A stretch of 64,000 nucleotides of DNA from Psychrobacter sp. LV10R520-6 (GTDB taxonomy: Bacteria; Pseudomonadota; Gammaproteobacteria; Pseudomonadales; Moraxellaceae): contig NZ_LT900024.1 of the NCBI RefSeq assembly GCF_900182925.1, forward strand, positions 2,976,001-3,040,000, given 5' to 3'. Positions within the stretch are counted from its first letter, which is position 1. Each line of letters begins with the position of its first letter. The notes beneath the pieces were generated by a model. That model was given only the letters and a program-made list of their open reading frames with translations, was not told the origin of the DNA and did no database searches. The position numbers and the translations under genes are program-made. Shown piece by piece: positions 56,409-64,000 of the stretch.

Positions 56409-56903
56409 TTAGTTGCTATCGGTTTTGGTAATGATGAAGTGATATATTGTATCGAACGGCATTTTTGGTGCTGTGTCAGCAAATGCTTGGTCAGAGTTTT
56501 TATAAGTGTCCTGATGAGTCGTTTGATTTACCACTAATGACAATCCGTTATCGGCATCCGCTTGCTGAGCTTGGCGACAAAAAGCAGTAATATCAGCTTG
56601 AGAGTTAGGATCGGTCGCGACCACATACAAAGAGTCACCGATGGCCACATTGCGTAGAGCCACTTTGGTTTTTAATAATGGCATAGGGCAAGCAAGACCG
56701 CGACCGTCCACTATGCCTTTGATATGAATAAAAGATGTTTCTAACACATCATCATCGTTTAGCTGAACATTAGCGACACAAGCTGCTGGCAGTAAGCATA
56801 GTAAAGAAGCGCTAGTCTGTTGCTCAGGCTCAGATAATGTCTGCGCCAAACAAACTCGATAAGGAGCATGTAGCATATTGGATGAGCGACAATCAGCGGA
56901 CAT
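56409..56903 (-). CDS. TusA/SirA-family sulfur-relay-like protein with N-terminal extension
   Basis: 164 residues. The C-terminal part is a TusA/SirA domain with the signature DGRGLACPMPLLKTKVAL and the sulfur-carrying Cys in CPMP, followed by GDSLYVVATDPNSQADITAF. Such proteins pass persulfide sulfur for tRNA thiolation or other uses. The first 65 residues, with several Cys (CRSSN; CLLPAACV), are an unusual extension. ATG at 56903 has AAAGG upstream. 85 bp upstream of rpoH on the same strand. Confidence 0.85.
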   Translation of the reverse strand: MSADCRSSNMLHAPYRVCLAQTLSEPEQQTSASLLCLLPAACVANVQLNDDDVLETSFIHIKGIVDGRGLACPMPLLKTKVALRNVAIGDSLYVVATDPNSQADITAFCRQAQQADADNGLSLVVNQTTHQDTYKNSDQAFADTAPKMPFDTIYHFIITKTDSN

Positions 56904-57233
56904 AAACAAAACCTTTAACTTTTGATTCTGAGATTTTAGTATTTGGTCATTTGAGGTAGTAGCGCTATAGGCTGCCTATTATAGCAAATCAGCGCTTAGC
57001 AATTGCAGCTGTTTGCAGTCATCACTGGTATGACTGTGTAAGCTAAAACAACAAGTAAGCCAAACAAGGATCAGCAAAACGTCAATACAAGCGAGGAGCA
57101 TTGCATGGTAATGTTGCACAAAAGTGACGCACCCCTTAGATATTGGTAGTTAAACTCAAAGCAAAATTGACCTCATAGGAACAAGCTCGTATAGTCGAAA
57201 TCGACGTTATAATTAATCGTATAGGATGCGCCA
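56904..57233. other. Divergent region TusA-like / BepA-like genes
   Basis: 330 bp. A TATAAT lies at 57208-57213, about 21 bp before the BepA-like start, without a clear -35. Nothing else supported. Confidence 0.45.
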
Positions 57234-58994
57234 TTGTACTATTTTAATAGTCAGTCCACAAAGAACACCCACTCAAATAGTAAGTGTTTAAGCAATAAGG
57301 TATCGCCTTTATATCAACCAGATAATAGGCGGCTATTCGCGTTGCCATTAATTAGACTGCCAGTTAATCTATTAATAACAGGATTGCCAGCAGTGTTATT
57401 AGCGGCTGCAGTGTTAACGAGCAATCATAGCCAAGCGGCGCCTTTCCTATCGCAACCGATGTTGTCGAAGCCGATGTCATCGCAACCTTTAACCTTAAAA
57501 TCGATGCCATCAGCAGTCACACCAACGTATGGCTCATGGCAATCATCAGATTCAGAGGATTTAGCGTTACCTAGTTTGCGCGGGCAGGGGCTGAGCTTCG
57601 ATGAGCAGTATCAAAACAAGCTAATCGGCGAATGGTCACTACAAAATATCAATGGTCGCGTAAAGATGGAGCATGATCCTTGGATTCAAGAAACGATAAA
57701 AGAAATGACTTGGCGACTCAATGCCCAAGTACGGCAGCAAGCACCACTAGCAGTAGTCATTATTGATAATCCTAGCATTAATGCGTTTGCGGCACCGGGC
57801 GGAGTCATTGGTATCAACACGGGGACGATATTGGCTGCAAGCAGTATGGATGAGCTGTCAAGCGTAGTGGCGCATGAGGTCGCGCATATCAGCCAACGGC
57901 ATTATGAAAGTAGTGCCGATGAACGTCGACAGGCCTTATTACTGCAAATAGGCGGCATGCTAGCAGCGATTGCTGCATCAGCAGTTGATGGAGATGCAGC
58001 AGCGGCAGTCATGATGGGTAGCCAAACGGCAGCTATGAATAGCAGCATGGCCTTTAGCCGTAATAATGAGCGCGAGGCTGATCGGGTAGGTATGCAAATT
58101 ATGACCCAAGCTGGCTATGATCCACGGGCGATGCCACGTTTCTTTGCCACGATGAATCAACGGAGTCAGCTTAACCAAGTTGAAAATCGGTTTTTGCCAA
58201 GCTTTGTGCGCTCTCATCCCTTGAGTAATGAGCGCTTAAGTGAAGCGCAAAGTCGTGCCCAGCGCTATCCATCGTTGTCATTGAGCGAGCAGCAGCGGTA
58301 TCAATCGCTTTTTGACTTGCTCTACTGGCGGGTACAAAGTACCGGTAAATATGTCTCGCAAACGGCACTGACCACCGCAGCGAACAATAGCTTAGGTGCC
58401 AAAGTGGCGCTAATGCATTGGTATGGCGAGCAACAACGCTTTGACGATGCTAATGATATTATGACCGAGCTCACTGGTTTGCCAAACGCGCAGCGACAGG
58501 CGTTAGAGCCGTTATTATCCATCACTCATAGCCAGATACTTAGTGAGCAAGGTAAATGGAAGCAAGCTGCTGAGGTACTAGAGGGACAGCAACGTCTCTA
58601 TCCTGAACGCCGCGATTTGCGCTTGTATTTAGCAGAGGCGCTAACCAACAGCAATCAGCCGACCCAAGCGCAAGTATTGCTAAAACCATTAACCGAGCAG
58701 CAGTCAAGCGACCGTTATGCCTGGCAAAGCTTACAATTAGCCAATGAAAAATTGGCCAAAACGACAACCTCACCGCAACTAGCGAATATCGCCACTATTA
58801 ATGCGCTACGCTATCGCAGCCATGACCAACTATGGAGTGGGCATTACGATGCTGCGCTCACATCACTTACCCAAGCAAAACAGCTGACTGAACAGATGAA
58901 AACTACGGCACAAGCCAATAGCGCTCGTCCGTTGTTAGCAAATATTACCGCAGAAATTAAAGCGGTAAAAACCGCCAAAGATTATAAGCCTTAG
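57234..58994 (+). CDS. BepA-like M48 metalloprotease with TPR repeats
   Basis: A 586-residue periplasmic zinc protease of the BepA (YfgC) type that assists or degrades outer-membrane proteins such as LptD. A signal peptide (LLITGLPAVLLAAAVL, about residues 46-61, then Ala) follows an N-terminal extension. M48 core: HEVAHISQRHYE (HExxH) and the third ligand in NNEREADRVGMQIM, plus the active-site LAAS and SMAFSR loops. A C-terminal half of TPR-like repeats (WKQAAEVLEGQQRLYPERRD). A TTG start with AGGA 7 nt upstream is used; no suitable ATG exists before the signal peptide. Confidence 0.9.
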   Translation: MYYFNSQSTKNTHSNSKCLSNKVSPLYQPDNRRLFALPLIRLPVNLLITGLPAVLLAAAVLTSNHSQAAPFLSQPMLSKPMSSQPLTLKSMPSAVTPTYGSWQSSDSEDLALPSLRGQGLSFDEQYQNKLIGEWSLQNINGRVKMEHDPWIQETIKEMTWRLNAQVRQQAPLAVVIIDNPSINAFAAPGGVIGINTGTILAASSMDELSSVVAHEVAHISQRHYESSADERRQALLLQIGGMLAAIAASAVDGDAAAAVMMGSQTAAMNSSMAFSRNNEREADRVGMQIMTQAGYDPRAMPRFFATMNQRSQLNQVENRFLPSFVRSHPLSNERLSEAQSRAQRYPSLSLSEQQRYQSLFDLLYWRVQSTGKYVSQTALTTAANNSLGAKVALMHWYGEQQRFDDANDIMTELTGLPNAQRQALEPLLSITHSQILSEQGKWKQAAEVLEGQQRLYPERRDLRLYLAEALTNSNQPTQAQVLLKPLTEQQSSDRYAWQSLQLANEKLAKTTTSPQLANIATINALRYRSHDQLWSGHYDAALTSLTQAKQLTEQMKTTAQANSARPLLANITAEIKAVKTAKDYKP

Positions 58995-59006
58995 GCGGTT
59001 ATTTTT
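58969..59006 (+). terminator. Terminator overlapping the BepA-like stop codon
   Basis: Stem aaccgcc (58970-58976) / ggcggtt (58994-59000) with a 17-nt loop containing the stop codon, followed by attttta. Moderately strong. Confidence 0.5.
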
Positions 59007-59008
59007 AT

Positions 59009-59072
59009 ATTCTAAGGACTTTTAATTCTAAGAACTTCTATATTCTAAGGACTTTTACATTTCAAGGACTTA
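59009..59072. repeat. 16-17-bp degenerate tandem repeat after the protease gene
   Basis: Four units: attctaaggactttta, attctaagaacttctat, attctaaggacttttac, atttcaaggactta. Confidence 0.8.
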
Positions 59073-59106
59073 AGTTTTCGAGCTATTGAAATTCTACAAT
59101 TAGATT

Positions 59107-59143
59107 CCAGTAGCACTGTGTGGTTTTTAATGACTAACTATAG
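59107..59143 (-). repeat. MITE-like repeat, terminal fragment
   Basis: ccagtagcactgtg and tggtttttaatgactaacta followed by tag match the right-hand end of the copies at 6152 and 63447. The rest of the element is missing. Confidence 0.6.
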
Positions 59144-59159
59144 TAAGTCACTAAAATAC

Positions 59160-59609
59160 TTAACCTTGTAGTGCTTGCTTGACCAGCGTGGAGATCAGCG
59201 CGGGATCAGCCCGACCAGCGGTTTTGTTTTTTAGCACGCCCATGACACTACCCATATCACGCATTGAGGTTGCCCCTTGTTCTGCAATCTCAGCATTAAC
59301 CAATGCCGAAAGCTCAGCATCATCCATTTGCTTGGGCATAAACTCATTGATAATATCAATCTCAAACTGCTCTTTTGCAGCCAAATCATCACGGCTATTT
59401 TCAGTAAAGATAGTCAATGACTCCTGACGCTGTTTCAACTGTTTTTGTAGTACTTCTAAGACATCAGCATCATCAAGTTCTATGCGACGGTCAATCTCAA
59501 TCTGTTTGATCACCGCTTGCACGTTACGCAATACTTTAACTCGCTCAAGCTTGCGAGCTTTCATAGACGCTATAATATTGTCTGTTAAGTTTTGTTTGAG
59601 TTGGCTCAT
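59160..59609 (-). CDS. GatB/YqeY-domain protein
   Basis: 149 residues: SQLKQNLTDNIIASMKAR, LQKQLKQRQESLTIF, EFEIDIINEFMPKQM-type segment and the terminal MGSVMGVLKNKTAGRADPAL, all as in YqeY. The family shares the tRNA-binding tail domain of GatB, and the exact role in bacteria is unknown. It is conserved next to rpsU in many gammaproteobacteria (rpsU-yqeY-dnaG order), and here it follows rpsU by 230 bp on the same strand with a terminator between; dnaG is not in the expected place. Confidence 0.92.
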   Translation of the reverse strand: MSQLKQNLTDNIIASMKARKLERVKVLRNVQAVIKQIEIDRRIELDDADVLEVLQKQLKQRQESLTIFTENSRDDLAAKEQFEIDIINEFMPKQMDDAELSALVNAEIAEQGATSMRDMGSVMGVLKNKTAGRADPALISTLVKQALQG

Positions 59610-59770
59610 GATCGTTATTATTCCTTATACAGTGAAATGATTATAATAAAAAAACGGTTGTCTGATAAATTAGCTGATCCAGCGATATATAGTGTAATAG
59701 TAGCATTTAACCACGCAAAACTTACTCAAATAAAGCATTAAAATGAAGAGTAATGATAAAAATTGTAGCA

Positions 59771-59807
59771 TAAAAAACGCCACTGATATCAATAGATAGC
59801 AGTGGCG
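59771..59807 (-). terminator. Terminator of rpsU
   Basis: Minus-strand stem cgccactg/cagtggcg with a 14-nt loop, followed by a tttttta tract, about 30 nt after the rpsU stop. Confidence 0.82.
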
Positions 59808-59835
59808 CTGGTATATCAGTACAACAAATAACTTA

Positions 59836-60051
59836 TTAGTACATACGAGTTGTACGGATCGTTTCGCGTTGTAATTTCTTTTTATAACGCTTCACGGCAG
59901 CGGCTTTTTTACGCTTACGCACTTGCGTTGGTTTTTCATAAAACTCACGCTTACGCACGTCTGATAGGACGCCGGCTTTTTCACAAGCACGCTTAAAACG
60001 GCGAATAGCGATATCAACTGGTTCGTTTTCTTTAACCTTAACTGCAGGCAT
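59836..60051 (-). CDS. rpsU: 30S ribosomal protein S21
   Basis: 71 residues, full length: [60 protein letters not shown] and the final [12 protein letters not shown] small basic protein on the 30S head near the anti-SD, needed for initiation. SD aagga (7 nt spacing). Followed by a terminator and yqeY. Confidence 0.98.
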
Positions 60052-60453
60052 GAAGACTCCTTATGAGGATGAGATACAAAGGCATTAGTTTGGCTGTGTA
60101 TTAGTATTTAGCCGTAATATCTCAAGATTACAGACATCAGCTCAAACTAGGATGATCTTGCGCTATAGCACAAGGGCGAGTATTTTAATCAAAAATGTGA
60201 GTAAAGTCAAAGCCTTTAGGGTATCTATGTAGAATTGTAATGAGTAGAGGTAATGCCTTCCCACTGCTTATTCATTTGTTTCTCTGGCTAGTATTTCTAT
60301 TTTCTCCAATAACATTCTTAATAAATAGACAATACATGCAGACAAAAAACCCTTACCGGCTATAACGTTTTAGACTGAGTTTGTGCTATGATAATTTCAG
60401 CCTCGTAGGAAGCAGTAACACGCTTTTACGTCAATTTTATTGAGGAAATTAGG
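60052..60453. other. Divergent region rpsU / cytochrome c5
   Basis: 402 bp AT-rich sequence without a supported gene. An SD (gagga) for the downstream gene is at about 60443. No promoter hexamers could be placed with confidence. Confidence 0.45.
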
Positions 60454-61017
60454 ATGAAGAAAACGGTACTAAACACGTCATTAAAGTCAGCATTAAGTAT
60501 GGCGCTAATCGTCACTTTGGGCGTCAGTGTTAGCGCCTGCAGCAGTCATGACGAAGAGGAAGTCTATGCAATCGATCGGGTTGAGGATGCCGCTCAGCTT
60601 GCCCGTAAAAATGGTCCTGAAGCCTTGAATATCAAATTGCCAGAAACTGCTCCGATGGTAACCGCTGCTGCTGAAGAGGCTACTATCACCGCTGCTGCGG
60701 ATATGCCAGCTGCAACCGATACTACAGGGGCTGCGACCACAGAGACTGCCGTTGCTGCTACGCCTGAAAATCTTGCTGTTAATGTCGGCGCTCAACTTTA
60801 CAACAAGCAGTGTACGGCTTGTCATTCTATCGGTCTATTAGGATCACCGAAATACGGTGATGCAGCAGCTTGGGCACCACGCATTGCAAAGGGTAAAGAA
60901 ACCTTATATACGCATGCAGTAAACGGCTTTAATCAGATGAACGCGCAGGTAAATGCAGAAGTCACTGAAGAGCAAGTTCACGCTGCGGTCGACTATATGG
61001 TAGCTGCTGCGAGCTGA
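60454..61017 (+). CDS. Cytochrome c5-like lipoprotein, paralogue 1
   Basis: 187 residues. A signal with lipobox VSAC (Cys29) is followed by an Ala/Thr/Pro-rich linker (about residues 65-105) and a c5-type domain: heme motif CTACH, then SIGLLGSPKYGDAAAWAPRI and the distal methionine region GFNQMNAQVN. The redox module is anchored to an envelope membrane, probably as an electron carrier to an oxidase or nitrite reductase partner. Tandem copy follows 113 bp downstream; linkers differ but c domains are alike. Confidence 0.9.
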   Translation: MKKTVLNTSLKSALSMALIVTLGVSVSACSSHDEEEVYAIDRVEDAAQLARKNGPEALNIKLPETAPMVTAAAEEATITAAADMPAATDTTGAATTETAVAATPENLAVNVGAQLYNKQCTACHSIGLLGSPKYGDAAAWAPRIAKGKETLYTHAVNGFNQMNAQVNAEVTEEQVHAAVDYMVAAAS

Positions 61018-61130
61018 TACGATTGCAGTCGAGCCTACTATAAGCTGATAAATTATGGTCAAACCCATACAAATCCTTTGTAGCATCAACAAGCAGTCAC
61101 TAACATAAATTATTAGGTAGAGGTGTGAGC

Positions 61131-61673
61131 ATGACTATCAAGCAATCAGTTACGCATAAAAAGTCAGTAGGTAGCTTATTATTATCTGCCTTAGGTGTTA
61201 GTGCCTTACTAACCATTAGCGGCTGTAGTGGTGGTGACAATACGGCCGCTACTGATGAGGCTGTCGATAGCACTGCTCCTGTTACTGAAGTTGAGACTGC
61301 AGTCGTCGAAGAAGGAATGCCTGAAGCCGACCCAGTTGAAGAAATGGAACCTGTCGATGAGACTTCCGTACCTACCGAAACACCTGCTGATACTGTAGAA
61401 GTAGTTAGTGCTGCTGAACCTGAAATATTAGCTGCCGATACGGGTGTCAAACTGTATGAAGCTCAGTGTAAAGTCTGCCATCAAAATGGACTGCTTAATG
61501 CGCCAAAATACGGTGACACGGCCGCGTGGAGTACACGTATTACCAAAGACAGAGAGACGCTATATGTGCACTCTGCCCAAGGTTTTAACAAAATGCCGGC
61601 ACAAGTCAATGATAATGTTAGCGAAGCCCAAGTTCATGCGGCCGTTGATTATATGCTAGCAGCGGTAAGCTGA
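61131..61673 (+). CDS. Cytochrome c5-like lipoprotein, paralogue 2
   Basis: 180 residues from the ATG at 61131 (gagg 7 nt upstream). Lipobox ISGC (about Cys34), then an acidic linker (VETAVVEEGMPEADPVEEME) and a c5 domain with heme motif CKVCH, NGLLNAPKYGDTAAWSTRI, GFNKMPAQVN as the axial Met loop. The c-domains of the two neighbours align almost without gaps, so they arose by tandem duplication; only the linker charge differs, which may tune partners. Confidence 0.9.
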   Translation: MTIKQSVTHKKSVGSLLLSALGVSALLTISGCSGGDNTAATDEAVDSTAPVTEVETAVVEEGMPEADPVEEMEPVDETSVPTETPADTVEVVSAAEPEILAADTGVKLYEAQCKVCHQNGLLNAPKYGDTAAWSTRITKDRETLYVHSAQGFNKMPAQVNDNVSEAQVHAAVDYMLAAVS

Positions 61674-61802
61674 TAACCGCCAGCTAATATTAGGTATTGA
61701 AATTTGTTAAACTAATCGTCATTGTGGTTCATAATGGCGGTTTTTTTATGCGCAAAAACAACTCTGCAAACAATGATAGTAATAACGGTTAAAGGCAATA
61801 GC

Positions 61803-62888
61803 ATGAAAGTATTGGGTTTAGAGACCTCCTGTGATGAGACCGGTCTGGCAATTTTTGATAGTGAGCTGATAGATAGCGACAGTGATAATGGGCAGCAAGG
61901 TTTACTTGGACAAGTGCTGTATTCACAAATTGAGCTGCACGCTGTTTATGGCGGGGTAGTGCCAGAGCTTGCCAGCCGTGATCATATTCGGAAGCTGGTG
62001 CCGTTACTTAATGAACTATTAGATCAATGCGGTATCAGTAAAAACGACATTGACGCTATCGCCTATACCAAAGGCCCGGGGTTGATTGGGGCATTGATGA
62101 CCGGTGCATTATTCGGGCGTAGTTTAGCGTATGGTTTAGAGGTTCCGGCCATTGGTATTCATCATATGGAAGGGCATTTATTAGCACCACTGATGGGCGC
62201 CAATCCGCCAGCTTTTCCCTTCGTGTCCTTGTTAGTTTCAGGCGGCCATACCTTACTTATTGCCGCGCACGGGATTGGACAATACGAAATACTGGGTGAG
62301 TCCATCGATGATGCGGCAGGGGAGTGCTTTGATAAAGCAGCTAAAATGTTAGGTTTAGAGTACCCAGGCGGCCCTAATATCGCCAAGCTTGCTGAAACCG
62401 GTAACCCAAACGTTTACTCGCTGCCGCGCCCGATGCTGCACCGCGGTTTAGACTTTTCATTTAGTGGTATGAAAACCGCCGTCCATAATCTCATTAAAGA
62501 CACCCCTGGTTCAGGTATAGGTTCAGGTACGAGCTCAAGTACGGGTTCCGATAGCGACCCACAAGTTCGAGCCGATATAGCGGCAAGTTTTCAGCATGCG
62601 ATGGTCGATACCTTGGTCAAGAAATGCGTCAAAGCGCTTAAGCAAGTTAATATGAGCCGACTGGTCATTGCTGGCGGTGTCAGTGCCAATAGCCATTTAC
62701 GTACGACTCTTGAAACTGAGCTGGCGAAAATAAATGCGACCGTGCATTATGCGCCGCCAGCCTTATGTACGGACAACGGTGCAATGATTGCGTATGCAGG
62801 TTATCAACGCTTGCAAGCAGGGCAAAGTGACGATTTGGCTGTCAGCTGTGTACCGCGTTGGCCGATGACCGAATTGCCAGCGCTGTAA
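61803..62888 (+). CDS. tsaD: tRNA N6-adenosine threonylcarbamoyltransferase TsaD
   Basis: Catalytic subunit of the t6A37 machinery; transfers the threonylcarbamoyl group to tRNAs reading ANN codons. 361 residues from the ATG at 61803 with AAAGG upstream (the frame is open to 61722). Motifs: [18 protein letters not shown], the metal histidines [29 protein letters not shown], and [14 protein letters not shown] Gly/Ser-rich insert ([20 protein letters not shown]) of about 20 residues is in the second domain. Confidence 0.96.
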   Translation: MKVLGLETSCDETGLAIFDSELIDSDSDNGQQGLLGQVLYSQIELHAVYGGVVPELASRDHIRKLVPLLNELLDQCGISKNDIDAIAYTKGPGLIGALMTGALFGRSLAYGLEVPAIGIHHMEGHLLAPLMGANPPAFPFVSLLVSGGHTLLIAAHGIGQYEILGESIDDAAGECFDKAAKMLGLEYPGGPNIAKLAETGNPNVYSLPRPMLHRGLDFSFSGMKTAVHNLIKDTPGSGIGSGTSSSTGSDSDPQVRADIAASFQHAMVDTLVKKCVKALKQVNMSRLVIAGGVSANSHLRTTLETELAKINATVHYAPPALCTDNGAMIAYAGYQRLQAGQSDDLAVSCVPRWPMTELPAL

Positions 62889-62937
62889 ATGTATCATTAG
62901 TTTTGACTGTCAAATTCGTGTTAATTAAGGATAGTTT

Positions 62938-63309
62938 ATGCATTGGCTTGCCATCGGTTTAGGAGCAGCAATCGGCGCTTGCTTGCGGGCATGGCTAGCA
63001 CGCTTTAATCCGCTGCATAACTGGATACCGCTTGGGACTCTGAGTGCTAATATTTTAGGCGGATTGCTAATAGGGCTAGCGCTAGTATGGTTTGAGCGGG
63101 TGGGTAGCGAACTGTCTCCCAACGTCAGATTGTTTGTTATCACCGGTTTTTTGGGTGGGTTGACCACTTTTAGTACCTTTAGCGCTGAGGTTTTTACCCT
63201 TATTCATGATGGACGGTTGCTGGCAGGTCTGGGGTTAGTGGGGCTTCATGTGGGACTAACATTATTAGCGACCGCGCTTGGATTTTACTTTTTTAAACTG
63301 GTTCTATAA
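62938..63309 (+). CDS. crcB: Fluoride ion channel CrcB/Fluc
   Basis: 123 residues, four membrane helices, dual-topology fluoride exporter. Family residues: [16 protein letters not shown] at the N terminus, [14 protein letters not shown] with the pore Asn, and [17 protein letters not shown] with the phenylalanine/threonine track and sodium site. SD (aagga) precedes the ATG. No fluoride riboswitch was seen in the 50-bp gap after tsaD, so it is probably co-transcribed with tsaD. Confidence 0.94.
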   Translation: MHWLAIGLGAAIGACLRAWLARFNPLHNWIPLGTLSANILGGLLIGLALVWFERVGSELSPNVRLFVITGFLGGLTTFSTFSAEVFTLIHDGRLLAGLGLVGLHVGLTLLATALGFYFFKLVL

Positions 63310-63649
63310 TTCAATTTTCTTAAAAATAGAGACAAATCTAAGTAAGGATAGGACTGCAACTACCGATACTGGCGAAAGTTTACTGACTTGTTGTGTCGTT
63401 CCAGAGGCTACGTAAATTTCCTCCAACTGCTACGAAAGCCGTATGATATAGTTAGTTCAAAGTAAAAGAGAGTCGTTCGTATCAACGTGCTACTGGTATA
63501 AATTTTTCTTGCGTGCTGTTCGCAAGCGGGACAGAGGCTGCAAAAAACTCATACCAGTAGCACTGTATCGTTTTTAAATTGGAACAACTGTAGCTTTGCT
63601 TTAAACGAAAACCGTTATAAATTTGAAATAAAAGTTTCAACATTATCGG
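63310..63649. other. Intergenic region crcB / metR
   Basis: 340 bp between convergent genes, almost half taken by MITE copy 4 (63447-63593). No other feature. Confidence 0.6.
63447..63593 (-). repeat. MITE-like palindromic repeat, copy 4
   Basis: 147 bp, tatagttagttcaaagtaaa to ggaacaactgtag, colinear with copy 1 at 6152 (same orientation) with about 85% identity by eye. Core arms gctactggtataaatttttc and actcataccagtagcac pair. Confidence 0.85.
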
Positions 63650-64000
63650 CTATAACGGCTTAACTATCCCTTCCAATAAACTCGCAAACCCTTGCATATA
63701 AGCGGTATCTTGACTAGAGCTACGCGTTGCTGCATAAAGCTGACAATAGACACCATCCCCTAATGGTCGCGAGACCACCCAGCCTTTTTTCTCATATTCT
63801 GCAATGACCCAATCGGGTAGTGCTGCCACGCCGCGTTCACTGGCGACCAACTGGATAAGCATCGCCGTCAGCTCAGTGGTACGGATGTTCTTAAAACTCA
63901 CCTGGGCGGGTGTCATAAAATTAGCGATGATATCAAGACGTTTTGCTTCTACTGGGTAAGCAATTAGGGTTTCATCACATAAGTCATCTGGGCAAATGAA
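63650..64000 (-). CDS. metR: LysR-type regulator, MetR-like (C-terminal part, cut by window end)
   Basis: 117 codons of the effector-binding domain, open to the window edge: FICPDDLCDETLIAYPVEAK, RLDIIANFMTPAQVSFKNIR, LTAMLIQLVASERGVAALPD, WVIAEYEKKGWVVSRPLGDG. The segments ETLIAYPVEAKRLDI and GVAALPDWVI, with LYAATR, match MetR, the homocysteine-responsive activator of metE/metH/metF. It ends sooner than E. coli MetR. The N-terminal HTH is outside the window. Confidence 0.75.
   Translation of the reverse strand, partial: FICPDDLCDETLIAYPVEAKRLDIIANFMTPAQVSFKNIRTTELTAMLIQLVASERGVAALPDWVIAEYEKKGWVVSRPLGDGVYCQLYAATRSSSQDTAYMQGFASLLEGIVKPL

Noticed and set aside
62889-62937. Fluoride riboswitch upstream of crcB
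   Set aside because: The gap is only 49 bp and lacks the conserved aptamer pseudoknot; crcB probably reads through from tsaD.

Overview
The window looks like a chromosomal segment of a Moraxellaceae gammaproteobacterium, most likely Psychrobacter. The reasons are the moderately low GC content, the gene neighbourhoods (TPR-lolB-ispE divergent from hemA; lptM-lysA-dapF-xerC; nadD-rsfS; ackA-pta; rpoN-hpf), and the many low-complexity insertions inside conserved enzymes. No rRNA, tRNA or CRISPR array was seen. The genus call is inference from protein flavour and synteny, not from a marker gene search.

Layout. 1-9.1 kb: ispE, lolB and a TPR lipoprotein-region gene on the minus strand, hemA divergent, a class V aminotransferase and a YeeE/YedE pair. 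9.1-18.9 kb: a renalase-like flavoprotein, acs, a HI0933-type flavoprotein, pirin, an Old Yellow Enzyme, lipoate ligase and a glyoxalase. 18.9-20.9 kb: an accessory pocket holding a decayed second lplA 3' end and a two-gene ParA-type ATPase / HEPN ribonuclease-like module. 21-32.6 kb: a FadH-like reductase, an acyl-CoA synthetase, pgsA, a flavin/PNPOx-like protein with a 5'-truncated tandem copy, and purL. 32.6-38.6 kb: a second accessory pocket with a strongly structured non-coding element, a 1026-residue SF2 helicase with a likely C-terminal PD-(D/E)xK nuclease, small ORFs and a glutamine amidotransferase gene split by an IS3-family element. 38.6-64 kb: mostly housekeeping genes: an AmpD-like lipoprotein amidase, MOSC protein, rsfS-nadD, pta-ackA, lptM-lysA-dapF-xerC, a nitrilase-family amidase, rpoN-hpf, thiS, a DUF423 protein, rpoH, a TusA-like protein, a BepA-like protease, yqeY, rpsU, two cytochrome c5 lipoproteins, tsaD, crcB and the C-terminal part of a metR-like regulator.

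The most interesting candidate system is the ParA/HEPN pair at 19197-20847: overlapping genes, a clear RNxxxH nuclease motif, and an inverted repeat bracketing its promoter region. It looks like a toxin/defence module; I do not know a name for it. Other noteworthy structure: a ~147-bp palindromic MITE-like repeat in four copies plus a fragment; seven intergenic loci with short (14-17 bp) degenerate tandem repeats of unrelated sequence but similar period; and an IS insertion whose target gene can be restored in frame to the base.
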